Positions 34,512-45,300 are shown, counted from the first letter of the stretch. The stretch: DNA of 64,000 bases from Nitrospinaceae bacterium (GCA_029261595.1 JAJDAZ010000005.1:1-64000), one strand, 5' to 3'. The notes: a model not told the origin generated them from the sequence alone. Translations and numbers: made by a program.

Positions 34512-35648
34512 TCAAGATTCTATAGGTTGCAGAGCGGGGGCTTTTCTTAAGAAAATCTCCAGCAGTTGGGAATCATACAGGAGGACGGCCAGATCCACCA
34601 GTCCGTCTTGGTTGAAATCGGCGCCCGTTAAGGCCCGCGGATTGCGGCCCACGGGATAATTGAAATGCGGGAATACGAAAGTCCCATCGCCTTTTCCCTC
34701 CAGAATCGAAATCGAGCCGTCCCGCCGGTTGCAAACCACAAGGTCGGGGGAGGGGCCGCCTGTAAACTCCCCTGGGAAAAGATGCTCCGGGCCTTTTTCG
34801 CCGGCAAAATCTCCCACGGCCCTGAAGGACCCTTTGCCATCCCCCAGATACATGGTGAGACTGTCCGTCATGGTGCTGGAACTGATCAGGTCTAAAATGC
34901 CATCCCGGTTCATGTCGTGATTGATGATGAATGAAGATTGATGCCCCCCCGGAATGCGAATCGGGCTTTGGAACGTGCCGTCGCCGTTGCCGTGGTAGAG
35001 ACGGATGAAATTCACCTTGACCGCGTTGAAGGCAATCGCGATGTCCAGGTTCTTGTCGTTATTATAATCCCCCGCCACCAGGTTGGCCGGGGTTCCCGAC
35101 GCCTTGTAGGCCTCCGCCAGCTTGAAGGTCCCGTCGCCGACGCCCAGCAAAATGATCAGCTTGTGGAAGCGCAGGGTCACCGCAAGGTCGATTTTTTCAT
35201 CGTTGTTAAAGTCACCGGAAACGATCGAGATGGGAAGCCGCCCGACTTTTACATTGGCCTTTAATTTGAACAGTCCGTCTTTCTGTCCCAGAATGATGGA
35301 GACTTCGCCGTCGCCGTAATTGCACAGCGCGATGTCCGGGCTGCCGTCGCCGTTATAATCCGCCACCGTCATCGCCATCGGTTCCCGGCCGGTGCCCAGG
35401 GTTTGCGCATTTTCGAATTGACCGTTGCCCAGGCCTTCCAGATAATTCAAGGTGTCGTCCCCTGAATTGGCGACCAGCATATCGTGATAGCCGTCGTTAT
35501 TCATGTCATGGGCGATCACCGCCGAGGGCTTTTTCCCCACCTTGTAAGTGACCGGCAGGGAAAAAATATCCGGTGCGACAGGCGCTTCGCCGCATCCCAG
35601 CAACAGGCCTGAAAAGAGGAGAAGTAATCCGGTTTTCAAATCAAACAT
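34512..35648 (-). CDS. FG-GAP/VCBS-repeat beta-propeller lipoprotein
   Basis: 378 residues from the chosen start. The signal 'MFDLKTGLLLLFSGLLLGC' has a good lipobox. The mature protein consists of about seven repeats of some 47 residues with calcium-binding-like D-x-(N/D)-x-D-G loops: DMNNDGYHD, DYNGDGSPD, DFNNDEKID, DYNNDKNLD, DMNRDGILD and DFNQDGLVD. This predicts a seven-bladed propeller on the cell surface or in the periplasm, probably binding another protein or a glycan. An upstream ATG at 35714 has a better GGAG site but would put 22 residues before the signal; I prefer the shorter form. No operon partner is visible. Confidence 0.82.
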   Translation of the reverse strand: MFDLKTGLLLLFSGLLLGCGEAPVAPDIFSLPVTYKVGKKPSAVIAHDMNNDGYHDMLVANSGDDTLNYLEGLGNGQFENAQTLGTGREPMAMTVADYNGDGSPDIALCNYGDGEVSIILGQKDGLFKLKANVKVGRLPISIVSGDFNNDEKIDLAVTLRFHKLIILLGVGDGTFKLAEAYKASGTPANLVAGDYNNDKNLDIAIAFNAVKVNFIRLYHGNGDGTFQSPIRIPGGHQSSFIINHDMNRDGILDLISSSTMTDSLTMYLGDGKGSFRAVGDFAGEKGPEHLFPGEFTGGPSPDLVVCNRRDGSISILEGKGDGTFVFPHFNYPVGRNPRALTGADFNQDGLVDLAVLLYDSQLLEIFLRKAPALQPIES

Positions 35649-35834
35649 TTCAATTAAAATCTGCTCTGCTGAAATTGAGAAAGACACCCGTTTTCTGTCT
35701 GGAAAACGATTCATCGTTTATACTCCATGCCCAAAGGGTTGTAAAGAATAACCCCTTGGGTGATAAGGCTTGACACAACCTTGCCCAATGTTAAAATTTT
35801 CAATGGTTTATATGATAATTTGCCCGGCGCCGAT

Positions 35835-36599
35835 ATGATTTTTCCAAATTGGATATTTAAATCAACCGGTTTTCTTCTCCTCGTATTTTTCCTCCAAGGC
35901 TGTCAGGGCTCCCTGGCCCCGCACCGTCTGCCTCAGGGGGTGGGGGTGGTGCATAAAGTCCAGCCGGGGCAAACCCTGTACCGCATCGCCCAGACTTACC
36001 AGTTGGATGTCCAGAAGCTGATCCAGGCCAATAAAATTTCCGACCCGTCTAATATTCCGATCGGAACCCGGCTATGGGTTCCCGGAGCCTACCGGGTTCG
36101 CACTGTTTCCTCAGCAGAAAGTCCCAGACGCACGGTTCGGGAGAAAAAAACCGCGCACAAACTGCGGATAAAAATAACCAAAAAAAAACCCAAACGAGTG
36201 ACCAAAAGGGCGCCGGTAAAAAATTTCCTGCGCTGGCCGGTCAAGGGAACCCTGACGTCCACCTTCGGGAGACGCGGAAAAAGAAAGCACGATGGCATCG
36301 ACATCGGAGCCTCCAAAGGGACTTCCGTTTACGCGGCGGCGGATGGCCAGGTGGTTTTCAGCGACTGGGGGCCCACCGGCTACGGCCTGATGGTCATCAT
36401 CAAACACGATCATCACCTGACTACGGTGTACGCCCACAATTCCAAAAACTGGGTGCGCAAAAACGCCTGGGTCAAAAGGGGGCAGAAAGTGGCCTCCGTC
36501 GGCAGCACGGGCCGCTCCACCGGGCCGCATCTGCACTTTGAAGTACGTAACGACACGCATCCGCGCAACCCGCTGAAATACCTCTCATCAAGAAGATAA
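35835..36599 (+). CDS. LysM / M23 peptidase-family lipoprotein (NlpD/EnvC-like)
   Basis: 254 residues from the ATG at 35835, which begins a lipoprotein signal ending LQGC; in-frame starts back to 35760 would give an implausible leader. A LysM domain follows (VHKVQPGQTLYRIAQTYQLDVQKLIQANKI), then a basic linker (KKKPKRVTKR), then a C-terminal M23 domain with HDGIDIG, 'YAHNS' and HLHFEVRN. The H-x-x-x-D and HxH zinc ligands are present, so it may be an active endopeptidase rather than a pure NlpD-type activator. The role is probably cell-wall hydrolysis or amidase activation at division. Confidence 0.85.
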   Translation: MIFPNWIFKSTGFLLLVFFLQGCQGSLAPHRLPQGVGVVHKVQPGQTLYRIAQTYQLDVQKLIQANKISDPSNIPIGTRLWVPGAYRVRTVSSAESPRRTVREKKTAHKLRIKITKKKPKRVTKRAPVKNFLRWPVKGTLTSTFGRRGKRKHDGIDIGASKGTSVYAAADGQVVFSDWGPTGYGLMVIIKHDHHLTTVYAHNSKNWVRKNAWVKRGQKVASVGSTGRSTGPHLHFEVRNDTHPRNPLKYLSSRR

Positions 36600-36712
36600 C
36601 GTTAAAAGCCCTTGAAATATCTTCTGACGAAAAGAACCCCTTTTTATTTTCCCGCATTCATAGTAAAACCCAAACATCAACTTCGGCCAATAATATTGAA
36701 AGGCGACCCAAA

Positions 36713-37240
36713 GTGAACGATATCGAAACGTTGAAATCGGTGATCCGCGACATTCCCGACTTTCCCAAGGAAGGCATCATTTTTAAAGACATCACCCCTC
36801 TTTTAGCAAATGCGGATGCCCTGAAAAAAACCATCGACACCTTGAAAGAACGCTACGCGGGGAAAGGCATCACCAAGGTGGTGGGAATCGAGGCCAGGGG
36901 CTTTATTTTCGCGTCCGCGCTGGCCTACGCGCTGGGGGCCGGAACCGTCCTGGTCCGAAAACCGGGGAAATTGCCGTACAAAACATTCAAGCAATCTTAC
37001 ACGCTGGAGTATGGTACCGATGCCGTTGAAATTCACCAGGACGCTTTCGAGCCAGGGCAAAAAATCGTCATTCTGGATGATGTCTTAGCCACCGGAGGAA
37101 CCATCGCCGCGACCATCAACCTGATCCAGAATAATTTTGACGTGGAAATCGTGGAAGTGGCTTTTCTGATCGAGCTTGATTTTCTAAAAGGCCGGGAAAA
37201 GATAAAAGACCTGCCGGTCCATTCCTTGATGCATTTTTAA
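36713..37240 (+). CDS. apt: Adenine phosphoribosyltransferase
   Basis: 175 residues, normal length. 'IRDIPDFPKEGIIFKDITPLL' is the standard Apt start, 'GIEARGFIFASALAYALG' the adenine-site segment, and VILDDVLATGGTI the PRPP-binding loop. It salvages adenine to AMP in the cytoplasm. The start codon is GTG with GAAAGGCG ten bases upstream. Its stop overlaps by a few bases the end of the convergent DUF4911 gene. Confidence 0.95.
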   Translation: MNDIETLKSVIRDIPDFPKEGIIFKDITPLLANADALKKTIDTLKERYAGKGITKVVGIEARGFIFASALAYALGAGTVLVRKPGKLPYKTFKQSYTLEYGTDAVEIHQDAFEPGQKIVILDDVLATGGTIAATINLIQNNFDVEIVEVAFLIELDFLKGREKIKDLPVHSLMHF

Positions 37241-37452
37241 AGAATGCGCAGGGAAATTTCTTTGGACAATCCGTCCAGCAGTTTTCGGGTGTCCTCGAGA
37301 TAATCGGGGGAGATCATGAGTTCGATCAAGCCTTTGGATTGATCGAGCGTCCTGACCACGGCCAGGTTTTCATAGGCATCGAAAATGCTCACGATGTAGG
37401 CGATGTCTTTCTTATCGACTTCCAACCGCCACTGAATGGAGTCGGTGTGCAT
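37237..37452 (-). CDS. DUF4911 family protein
   Basis: 71 residues: 'WRLEVDKKDIAYIVSIFDAYENLAVVRTLDQSKGLIELMISPDYLEDTRKLLDGL', the small alpha/beta domain of the DUF4911 family, whose function is not known. The ATG at 37452 overlaps the mnmG stop (TGATG), so it is translated from the same message. That coupling hints at a link with tRNA modification or replication-linked genes, but only by position. Confidence 0.75.
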   Translation of the reverse strand: MHTDSIQWRLEVDKKDIAYIVSIFDAYENLAVVRTLDQSKGLIELMISPDYLEDTRKLLDGLSKEISLRIL

Positions 37453-39386
37453 CACACTTGGCTCAGCAGGTCATTCGCCTGTTCGGGTTTTTCGGTGGGT
37501 TTTCCATTGCCCTTGCTCTCCCGCAATCGAAAACGTTGGTCGAGAAGCACCATCAAAATGGTGATCGAGGACGGGGTGACGCCGGAGATGCGGCCAGCCT
37601 GCCCCAGAGTCACCGGGCGGATTTCTTTGAGCTTCTGTTCCACTTCGCGGGAAAGGCCGGGAATGTTTTCGTATTGAAAATTTTCCGGAATGGGGACCGT
37701 CTCCAGCTTCTTTTGTTTCTCCACCATCTGGTTCTGGCGGGAAATGAACCCGTCGTACTTGATCCGGATCTCCACCTGCTCCCCCACCAACTTTGGCAAC
37801 GAAGCGCCGTTGCCGTTAAAAACGCCCATGAGTTGAGGGTAGCTGATTTCGGGTCGTCTGAGCAGGCCCTCCAAAGTGGTGGGCCGCTTCAAATCATGGA
37901 TGCCTAATTTGGCTAGTTTTGATAAGTCGGCTTTGTTCGGAACGACGGGGGTTTTTGTGAGACGTTTGATCTCCTCAACCACGCTGGAATATTTTTCCCG
38001 GCAACGCTCGTGCTGTTCGCGGGAAATCAAACCCAGGTCATACCCTTTATCCATCAGCCGGTCATCGGCGTTGTCCTGCCTCAGCAACAGCCGGTATTCG
38101 GCTCTTGATGTGAACATGCGGTAGGGTTCCTGGGTTCCCTTGGTCACGAGATCGTCGATCATCACGCCGATATAACTTTCGATGCGCGTCAGGATAAACG
38201 GCGGCCGGTTCTGGGCTTTGAGCGCGGCGTTGATTCCGGCCACGATGCCTTGCCCCGCAGCTTCCTCGTAGCCGGAGGTGCCGTTGATCTGACCTGCGTG
38301 ATACAACCCGGAAACCAGTTTGGTTTCAAGCGTCGGCAAAAGTTGAGTCGGCGGCACAAAATCGTATTCCACCGCATAGCCCGGACGGACAATTTCTGCG
38401 TTTTCGCATCCGGGGATGGTGCGCATCAGTTCCAGTTGCACCTCCTCCGCCAGGCTGGTGGAGATCCCGTTGGGATATATCCAGTCGGTGTCCAGACCTT
38501 CCGGTTCCAGGAAAATATTGTGCGAGCTTTTATCAGGAAATTTGACAATTTTATCTTCGATAGAAGGACAATAACGCGGTCCCACGCCCTCAATGACACC
38601 ACTGTAAAGTGGAGACAGGTGCATGTTTTTCTTGATAACCGCCGCTGTCCTTTCATTGGTCGCGGTGAGGTGACAGGGGGTCTGATCGCGGGCCACTGAT
38701 TCGGTCGCAAAGGAAAACGGTTTGGGATCAGAGTCGCCTGGCTGAAGGGCGCAGCGGCTGAAATCGATGGTGCTTCCAAGCAGACGCGGCGGGGTCCCGG
38801 TTTTTAAGCGCCCGACCTCAAAGCCCGCTGATAAAAATGACTCGGAAAGTTTGGTGGACGGTTTTTCTCCCACTCGCCCTGCGGGTTGATTTTTCAAGCC
38901 CACATGCATCAGGCCGTTTAAAAACGTGCCGGTGGTGATGACGATGGTGTTCGTCTGAATTTCAGTGCCTGATGCAGTACGCACGCCTTTTACAGTTTGG
39001 CCGTCGATCAGAAGTTCATCGACTTCCTCTTCCACGATGTCCAGGCCGGGCTGATTTTCCAGCACCCGGCGCATTTCGTCTTTGTAGAGTTTTTTATCGG
39101 CCTGCGCACGGTAGCCTTGCACCGCAGGACCTTTGGAGGCGTTCAACACGCGAAACTGGATGCCGGTTTTGTCGATGACCTTGGCCATCTCGCCGCCCAG
39201 GGCGTCGATTTCGCGCACGATATGACCCTTGCCCACGCCGCCGATGGCAGGGTTACAGGGCATCAGCGCCATTTTCGACTTGTCCAAGGTGATGAGCAAA
39301 GTGGCGCACCCCATGCGCGCCGCCGCTAACGCCGCCTCGCATCCGGCGTGCCCGCCGCCTATGATTGTCACATCGTAACGTTGCAT
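37452..39386 (-). CDS. mnmG: tRNA uridine-5-carboxymethylaminomethyl modification enzyme MnmG (GidA)
   Basis: 644 residues. The FAD dinucleotide site is at the start ([22 protein letters not shown]). 'MSCNPAIGG' appears here as [14 protein letters not shown], followed by '[24 protein letters not shown]', and the C-terminal '[20 protein letters not shown]' tail is typical (here [10 protein letters not shown]). With MnmE it installs the cmnm5 group on U34 of several tRNAs. It is followed by the overlapping DUF4911 gene; mnmE is not in the window. Confidence 0.95.
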   Translation of the reverse strand: MQRYDVTIIGGGHAGCEAALAAARMGCATLLITLDKSKMALMPCNPAIGGVGKGHIVREIDALGGEMAKVIDKTGIQFRVLNASKGPAVQGYRAQADKKLYKDEMRRVLENQPGLDIVEEEVDELLIDGQTVKGVRTASGTEIQTNTIVITTGTFLNGLMHVGLKNQPAGRVGEKPSTKLSESFLSAGFEVGRLKTGTPPRLLGSTIDFSRCALQPGDSDPKPFSFATESVARDQTPCHLTATNERTAAVIKKNMHLSPLYSGVIEGVGPRYCPSIEDKIVKFPDKSSHNIFLEPEGLDTDWIYPNGISTSLAEEVQLELMRTIPGCENAEIVRPGYAVEYDFVPPTQLLPTLETKLVSGLYHAGQINGTSGYEEAAGQGIVAGINAALKAQNRPPFILTRIESYIGVMIDDLVTKGTQEPYRMFTSRAEYRLLLRQDNADDRLMDKGYDLGLISREQHERCREKYSSVVEEIKRLTKTPVVPNKADLSKLAKLGIHDLKRPTTLEGLLRRPEISYPQLMGVFNGNGASLPKLVGEQVEIRIKYDGFISRQNQMVEKQKKLETVPIPENFQYENIPGLSREVEQKLKEIRPVTLGQAGRISGVTPSSITILMVLLDQRFRLRESKGNGKPTEKPEQANDLLSQV

Positions 39387-39450
39387 GAGCTTTCTATCAA
39401 CTGGGTTTCAAAGGTCGTTATTGAACCCCACATGATACATCAGGTTGCTC

Positions 39451-39642
39451 ATGGCAGGAAACAAAACTGGCCGGAAAAATGGCAATACAGATCCATTTAT
39501 TTCTTGTATAAAAAAACCAGATCAATTCTGGAATTTTAATCCTAAAAACGGCAAATACGCTTTTTCTTATATTGGAGGATTTACGACCGAAAACTCTCAG
39601 GCGTCAGTGGCGGTTTCAATAGGTCAATGTGATTTCTTTTAA
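39451..39642 (+). pseudogene. Possible remnant of a small secreted-protein gene
   Basis: A 63-codon open frame without a signal peptide or clear ribosome site. Its end, 'KYAFSYIGGFTTENSQASV' then 'SIGQCDFF', resembles in spacing the end of the next protein, 'TSFNYIENNGRGAIRRGKC'. I read it as the possible 3' part of a decayed relative of the gene at 39671. The likeness is modest and may be chance. Confidence 0.25.
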
Positions 39643-39670
39643 ATAAACCAACCAACGAAAGGCCGAAATC

Positions 39671-40090
39671 ATGAAACAGTTAATTACAACACTGGCCCTG
39701 GTGATAGGGCTTGCGGGAACGGTAGAGGCAAATATTTATACTTGTGTGGCTATATCCATCAATGATGATTCTGGGGAATGGTCAAATGAGAGATTAATTA
39801 AATGGAATCCTGAAACAATAATAAAACATTATGGATTTAAAGACAAATCACCAACAATCAGCCGATGTTCTTGGTCTGATATTGAAGGGAAAAGGACCTG
39901 CGATACCTATCCAATTGATAAACGGGAAATGACTGTCTTTAAACGAACGAATTATTTTGTTGATAAGTTTTATTATTTTCGTGGACATTTGGACGTTCAA
40001 ATATTTCAACCGAACGGTGAGACATCTTTTAATTATATAGAAAATAATGGTCGCGGTGCAATTCGCCGGGGAAAATGTACCTTAAAATAA
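39671..40090 (+). CDS. Hypothetical secreted protein in an AT-rich patch
   Basis: 139 residues. A clean signal peptide (MKQLITTLALVIGLAGTVEA) precedes a mature domain with four Cys (YTCVAIS, SRCSWSD, RTCDTYP, RGKCTLK), likely two disulfides. I recognise no named family. A CGAAAGG site precedes the ATG. The gene is visibly richer in A and T than its neighbours mnmG and the dehydrogenase, with codons such as AAT, ATA and TTT dominating, which suggests recent acquisition. Confidence 0.6.
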   Translation: MKQLITTLALVIGLAGTVEANIYTCVAISINDDSGEWSNERLIKWNPETIIKHYGFKDKSPTISRCSWSDIEGKRTCDTYPIDKREMTVFKRTNYFVDKFYYFRGHLDVQIFQPNGETSFNYIENNGRGAIRRGKCTLK

Positions 40091-40107
40091 AACAAACGGG
40101 GGGATTC

Positions 40108-40173
40108 ATGAAAAGTTTAATGCAGGGTGGAGTTGCTTCAATCCTCCCGGTGGTTGTGGTAGGGTGGAGGTGA
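40108..40173 (+). CDS. Possible 21-residue leader or gene remnant
   Basis: An ATG with GGGGGG upstream opens a 21-codon frame (MKSLMQGGVASILPVVVVGWR). It looks like a signal-peptide start that is then cut short. The ribosome site of the next gene (GGAGGTGATT) overlaps its stop codon, so it could couple translation to the dehydrogenase gene or be the stub of another secreted protein. Confidence 0.25.
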   Translation: MKSLMQGGVASILPVVVVGWR

Positions 40174-40177
40174 TTTA

Positions 40178-41215
40178 ATGATGAATCGGGACTTGAAAGG
40201 AATCCATCAAATGACCATTCGTTGTTACGCCGCCAAAAAACCGAACGCCTCCCTGGAACCCTTTGAATACGACCCGAAACCTCTTTTGCGCCACGAGGTG
40301 GAGGTCAAGATTTCGCATTGCGGAATCTGTCACAGCGACATCCATCTCATCGACAATGACTGGGGGATATCCGATTATCCTCTGGTTCCCGGCCATGAAA
40401 TTGTCGGCACCGTGACCGCCCTCGGTCCGGAGGTTGAGGGCCTGACCCAGGGACAACGCGTGGGTATCGGCTGGCAAAGATCCGCATGCCTTAATTGTGA
40501 ATGTTGCCTGCGCGGGTTTGAAAATCTTTGCTCGCAACTCAAGGACACCTGTGTCGGAAATCATGGTGGGTTTGCCGACGCCATCCGTATCGACCACCGG
40601 TTTGCCTTTCCGCTTCCCGATGAGTTGGATTCCGCCGATGCGGCGCCGCTTTTATGTGGCGGGGTGACGGTCTATTCCGCGTTGGCGTCTTACGGGGTGC
40701 GTCCGGCCATGAAAGTGGGGGTGATCGGAATCGGCGGGCTGGGTCATCTGGCGTTGCAATTTGCCAGCAAGATGGGATGCGAGGTCACCGCTTTTTCCTC
40801 GACTCCCGACAAGGAAGCCGAGGCACGGGGCTTGGGAGCGCACCATTTTGTGTTTGACGACGATTCCCAGATTCTGGAGCGGGTGGCGTCCACCCAGGAC
40901 TTCATTCTTTCCACCGTAACCGCCGACTTGAACTGGGCAAGTTATGTCGATGCCCTTCGGCCCGGCGGAAAGCTCTGTTTTGTGGGTGTGCCCAAAGAGG
41001 CGATCAGTGTTCCTGCGTTCAGTCTCATTGTTGGAAGAAACTCCATTTGCGGAAGCCCCATAGGCAGTCGCACGGATATGCGTGAAATGCTGGATTTTGC
41101 GGCCCGCAATGGCATCAAACCCTGCACCGAAAATATTCCCATGTCGAACGTCAATGAGGGCATCGACCGGTTGAGGAGTAATCAGGTGCGCTATCGGGTG
41201 GTCCTTTCGAATTGA
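40178..41215 (+). CDS. Zinc-dependent alcohol dehydrogenase (cinnamyl-alcohol dehydrogenase/YahK type)
   Basis: 345 residues. Catalytic zinc ligands are in CGICHSDIH and GHEIVG. The structural zinc site is the cluster CLNCECCLRGFENLC, and the nucleotide site is GIGGLGHLALQFASKMG. This arrangement is that of the NADPH-preferring CAD/YahK group, which reduces aldehydes to alcohols. A near-perfect ribosome site (GGAGGTGATT) seven bases upstream fixes the start at 40178, or the ATG three bases later; a third ATG at 40211 would be the family-typical start MTIRCYAA. It is not linked to any pathway gene here. Confidence 0.88.
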   Translation: MMNRDLKGIHQMTIRCYAAKKPNASLEPFEYDPKPLLRHEVEVKISHCGICHSDIHLIDNDWGISDYPLVPGHEIVGTVTALGPEVEGLTQGQRVGIGWQRSACLNCECCLRGFENLCSQLKDTCVGNHGGFADAIRIDHRFAFPLPDELDSADAAPLLCGGVTVYSALASYGVRPAMKVGVIGIGGLGHLALQFASKMGCEVTAFSSTPDKEAEARGLGAHHFVFDDDSQILERVASTQDFILSTVTADLNWASYVDALRPGGKLCFVGVPKEAISVPAFSLIVGRNSICGSPIGSRTDMREMLDFAARNGIKPCTENIPMSNVNEGIDRLRSNQVRYRVVLSN

Positions 41216-41270
41216 CGGGTGAGGAAAATTAAAACCCGCACAGGCCTTGAGTTTTCAGTGGGGGTGGTGT

Positions 41271-41486
41271 TCAAGAGGGCGGTTTAGCCGCTATTACTTT
41301 CAGCACCGTCAGGATTCTGGAACTTCGGTTGAACTTGATATCATTGTCCAGTTCATTGACCCAGCCGCAATTAAGACAGGGGTAACTGTTTTCCAGTTCT
41401 GCAGGAAACTGAAAGGTATCGTCAATTTTATTGTTGTGTTCGCAGTCCGGGTTTTTGCAAGTGAACCCGCAGATATGGTCTGCCAT
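41271..41486 (-). CDS. Small Cys-rich (zinc-ribbon-like) protein
   Basis: 71 residues from the ATG at 41486 (GGAGACGG upstream). Cysteines are in 'HICGFTCKNPDC' and 'PCLNCGW', two near-CxxC pairs that could hold one zinc. The C-terminal half is a plain alpha/beta stretch (DNDIKFNRSSRILTVLKVI). Family not recognised. A longer reading to 41588 would overlap the STAS gene and begins with an unlikely basic leader. It directly follows the STAS gene on the same strand. Confidence 0.6.
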   Translation of the reverse strand: MADHICGFTCKNPDCEHNNKIDDTFQFPAELENSYPCLNCGWVNELDNDIKFNRSSRILTVLKVIAAKPPS

Positions 41487-41538
41487 TTTCCGTCTCCAAC
41501 TCCGGTTACTAGGGTGGGAAATCTTTAATTCATCGCCA

Positions 41539-41880
41539 TCAAAAATCCTTAACCGCCTCTTCCGTCGAGTCAAAAACTTCAAATACATTTGTTAGGTTGG
41601 CGATATTAAACACATCCTTGACCGCAGGCGCCATGCTGGCCAGCCGGAATTTGGTTTTGTTATTGTGCCCCCACTGCAACCCTTCCACCAGGGTGGCGAT
41701 TCCAAAGCTGTCAATGTAGGACACCTTGGAAAGATCGACGACAATGGCCCTCGGCTTAACTTTGTATAAATCCAGCAAATGGGCCTGAACCTGACGGCAG
41801 GAGTTCATATCGATTTCGCCCTCAATCGTAAGAGTTGCCACATTGTGGTCGCTTTGACTGGATTGAATTTCCACAATCAT
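41539..41880 (-). CDS. STAS-domain protein (anti-sigma factor antagonist type)
   Basis: 113 residues, one STAS domain: 'NVATLTIEGEIDMNSCRQVQAHLLDL', then the phosphorylatable Ser in VVDLSKVSYIDSFGIATLVEGL, then 'RLASMAPAVKDVFNIANLTNVFEVF'. Proteins of this shape reversibly bind anti-sigma or kinase partners depending on the state of that Ser. No anti-sigma kinase or PP2C phosphatase is nearby. The zinc-ribbon-like gene downstream is 52 bases away, and the large histidine kinase lies divergently, 500 bases upstream. Confidence 0.85.
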   Translation of the reverse strand: MIVEIQSSQSDHNVATLTIEGEIDMNSCRQVQAHLLDLYKVKPRAIVVDLSKVSYIDSFGIATLVEGLQWGHNNKTKFRLASMAPAVKDVFNIANLTNVFEVFDSTEEAVKDF

Positions 41881-42383
41881 ACGGTCACCTGAAAATCCCT
41901 GGGATGCGGTCCATTTGTCCTGCCGATTTTAGCATATTGTTGCAAATGTTCTTAAGTGATGAGGGGTTGGAGGTTAAAAAAATTCACTTTTGGGCTTGTT
42001 TTTTTGGGGTATCAGGGAGTCTGAAACCCTCCTGTGGAATTGTCCGACAGCGTTTCTTGATGGTTCCAGGGCCTTTCTGGAAATTTATTTGGCCAGGCGA
42101 TATCATCGTCCAATCAATGGGAGCCTTTTCGATTTCAAAATCTCGCAAAAATAAATAAAATACGGGCTCAAATTCCCGCTGGATTAATGTACCCTTAACT
42201 CTCAAGCAAACAAGCAAAATAAAACTTTTTTGTAAGAATATTCCTGGCCTGCGCCTTCTCTTTGATACTATATTTTGGAAAGGCGATTGATAAAATACTC
42301 ATGTCGATTCTATCTATTTTTATTCGAGGAGTAGCGGCGGTGCTGGCCATGAGGTTGATGCGTCTGTCAGAATAAAGGCCCGG
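41881..42383. promoter_or_regulatory. Long divergent intergenic region between STAS and histidine-kinase genes
   Basis: 503 bases with no convincing gene. A 24-codon frame at 42300-42374 and a 77-codon minus-strand frame at 41984-42217 (TTG start) have no ribosome site or recognisable product. I see no clear -24/-12 or well-spaced -35/-10 pair for the kinase, and no terminator. It must hold the control of both genes. Confidence 0.35.
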
Positions 42384-45300
42384 ATGGAACCTGGTTTTAA
42401 GATCGCCTTCTTTGCGATTTTTCTGAATATAGTTTACGGCTCGATTTGTTTTTTGGGTTGCGTGTCTGTCGGTGAGTGTCCTTCGTTGCTTGCTTCCGCG
42501 CCCTATTTGACTCCGGAGGTTTCATTTTTTATGGTATTGGGAATCACAGGGGCCTTCCCTGTTTTAAAATCTTTTAAGCGTCAGCAAAAATCACTAGCGG
42601 ACGATAATGGATTGCTGCAAACCTTGTACGAAGTTTCGCCGGTGGGCGTTTTTCGCACGGATCAACAGCTCGGATATATTTTTGTTAATCCGCGTTGGTG
42701 CGAACTCTCCGGGCTTTCTCTGGAGCAGGCGAAGGGAGACGGCTGGTTCAAGGGCCTGCATCCTGAAGACCGAAACCGGGTCCGGAAAGAATGGCATGAG
42801 GCCGTCGGAAAGGAATTGCCGTTTCATTTGGAGTACCGGTTTCAGTCCCCTGACGGGCAAATCGTCTGGGTGCTCGCCCAGGCGGAGCCGGAAAAGGATT
42901 TGTCCGGAAAAACTTCAGGATACGTCGGAACGATCACGGATATCTCAGAGCATAAAAAAACCAGAGAAGACCTGCAATCCAGCCACCTGTTACTGGACGC
43001 CATTCGGCACGCTCAAAGTCAATACATTGCCAATAGAAACTCGAAATTGATATTCGACGATCTATTGAGCAATATCCTTCAACTGACTCAAAGTAATTTC
43101 GGTTTTATTGGAGAAGTGGCTCAGGGTCCGGAGGGCAAGGTGCGTTTAAAAACTCATACCATCAGGAATTTTGCCTGGACCCGGGAGGTCCAAAAACTAT
43201 ACGACCAAAACCCGGATATCGGGGTGGAATTTTATGACCTGGACATTCATTTTGAATCGGTCTTAAAAACAGGAAAACCGGTAATCTCCAATGAGCCGGC
43301 CCAGGACCCTAATAAGGGCGGATCTTTTCGGGGACATCCCCCCTTGAATTCTTTTCTGGGACTTCCGTTTTATCATGGCGGCATCGTGATCGGCATGGTG
43401 GGCCTCGCCAACCGACCCGCAGGTTACAACGAGGAACTTATTGAATATCTTCAGCCAGTTTTAACGACCTGTTCCAATCTTTTGCAGGCATTTCGAAATG
43501 ATGAACAGCGCAAGCGCACGGAAGACGCGCTGAAAGAAAGTGAGCAAAGGTTTAAGGATCTATTAGATAACGCCACAGCGGTTGTTTGTATGAAAGATTT
43601 TGAGGGACGCTATATTCAGGTCAACGCCCTGTTTGAAAAAATATTTCATTTGGGTAAAAGAGAAATTATAGGGAAAACAGATTTCGATATTTTCCCTAAA
43701 GAGATCGCGCATGTTTTGGTGGAAAACGACCGCAAGGTTTGGGCTAAAGGAGAGCCTATCGAGTTTGAAGAGGTTGCAAAACTTGATGACGGTCTGCACA
43801 CTTATATTTCCGTCAAGTTTCCCTTGAAAGATTCACAGGGAGAGACTCACGCGGTTTGTGGGATCAGCACCGATATCACGAAACGGAAAGCCGACGAATC
43901 GTTCATCGTCGCGCGAAACAATATCCTGGAACGTATCGCAACGGGATGCTCCCTTAAGGAAACTCTGGACGCTCTGACCCGGTCCGTCGAGGAACAAACA
44001 AACGGTCTTTTCTGTTCGACCCTGTTAATGGATGAATCCGGCCGGCGTCTGTTCAATGGATCCTCCCCCAGTCTTCCGAAGGGGTATGTCAATGCCATTG
44101 ATGGGATTGCCATAGGACCTCATATTGGCTCCTGTGGGACGGCGGCGTTTAACAAGGAATTAATAATTGTTGAGGACATTGCCAGTGATCCCTTGTGGGC
44201 GGATTATAAAAAAACTCCCTTGAAGTTTGGCCTGAGGGCTTGTTGGAGTGCGCCTATACTCAGTTCCAAGAGGGAATGTCTGGGCACCTTCGCTCTTTAT
44301 TACCGGGAAACCCGGAAACCCACCCAGGGGGAACTGGATTTGATTAAATCCTCCGCCCACATCGCGGGACTCGCCATTGAACGCCATCGTGATGAAACCG
44401 TCTTGAAAAAAGCCAACGATCAGCTGGAACTTCGCGTTCAGGAGCGTACGGCACAATTGAAAAGTAACGAGGCGTATCTGCAAACCATTTTGGACAATGT
44501 GATGGACGCCTTGATCATGGTGAACCCGAAAGGCGAGATTGAATCGTTTAATGGTGCGGCTGAAAAAATGTTTGGTTTTTCAGCTCAGGAAATCGTCGGT
44601 CAAAGCGTGACAAGGATTATTCCCGAGCCCTACCGGCAAAAGTATTCTCAGGGATTTAAAAAGTTCATGAAGGAGCAGGGTTTAGCAAAAAATATCAGGA
44701 CTTCCCGATCAAACTGCTTTTGGAGTGACTTAGAGCTTAAGGGGTTGCATAAGGACGGGGGCATCTTCCCGGTGGAAATATCCATCAGCGATATTCTTTA
44801 CCAGGACCAGGTGTCTTTCATCTGTGTTCTGCGCGATATCACGGAACGCAAGCAGGCGGAAGCCGTGGTTTTGGGACAAAACCGCACGTTGGAAAAACTG
44901 GTCAAAGGAGCCACCCTGTTAGAGGTTCTGGACACCCTTTCCAGTTCGATGGAAGGTTTTTGGGACGGGGTGAAATGTTCCATAATGACCTTGGATGAAT
45001 CGGGTAAATATTTGCATAACAGATCAGCTCCCAGCTTGCCGGAAGCCTACCTTAAATATATGGACGGAATTGAAATTGGGCCTGAAGTCGGTTCCAGTGG
45101 CTCGGCGGCTTATTTGAATAATATGGTTATTGTGGAAGACACCGCCAGCGATCCCCGGTTTTCGGGACTTAGGGATCAATTGCTAAAGCATGGTTTGATG
45201 GCCACTTTGTCCTGCCCCATCCGAAACGTCGAGGGAAACGTCCTCGGAACATTTTGTATTTATTACGACAAGCCCAGGAAACCCCTGGCCCATGAGATTC

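Noticed and set aside
41984..42217. 77-codon minus-strand frame between the STAS and kinase genes
   Set aside because: TTG start, no ribosome site, no recognisable family; left as intergenic.
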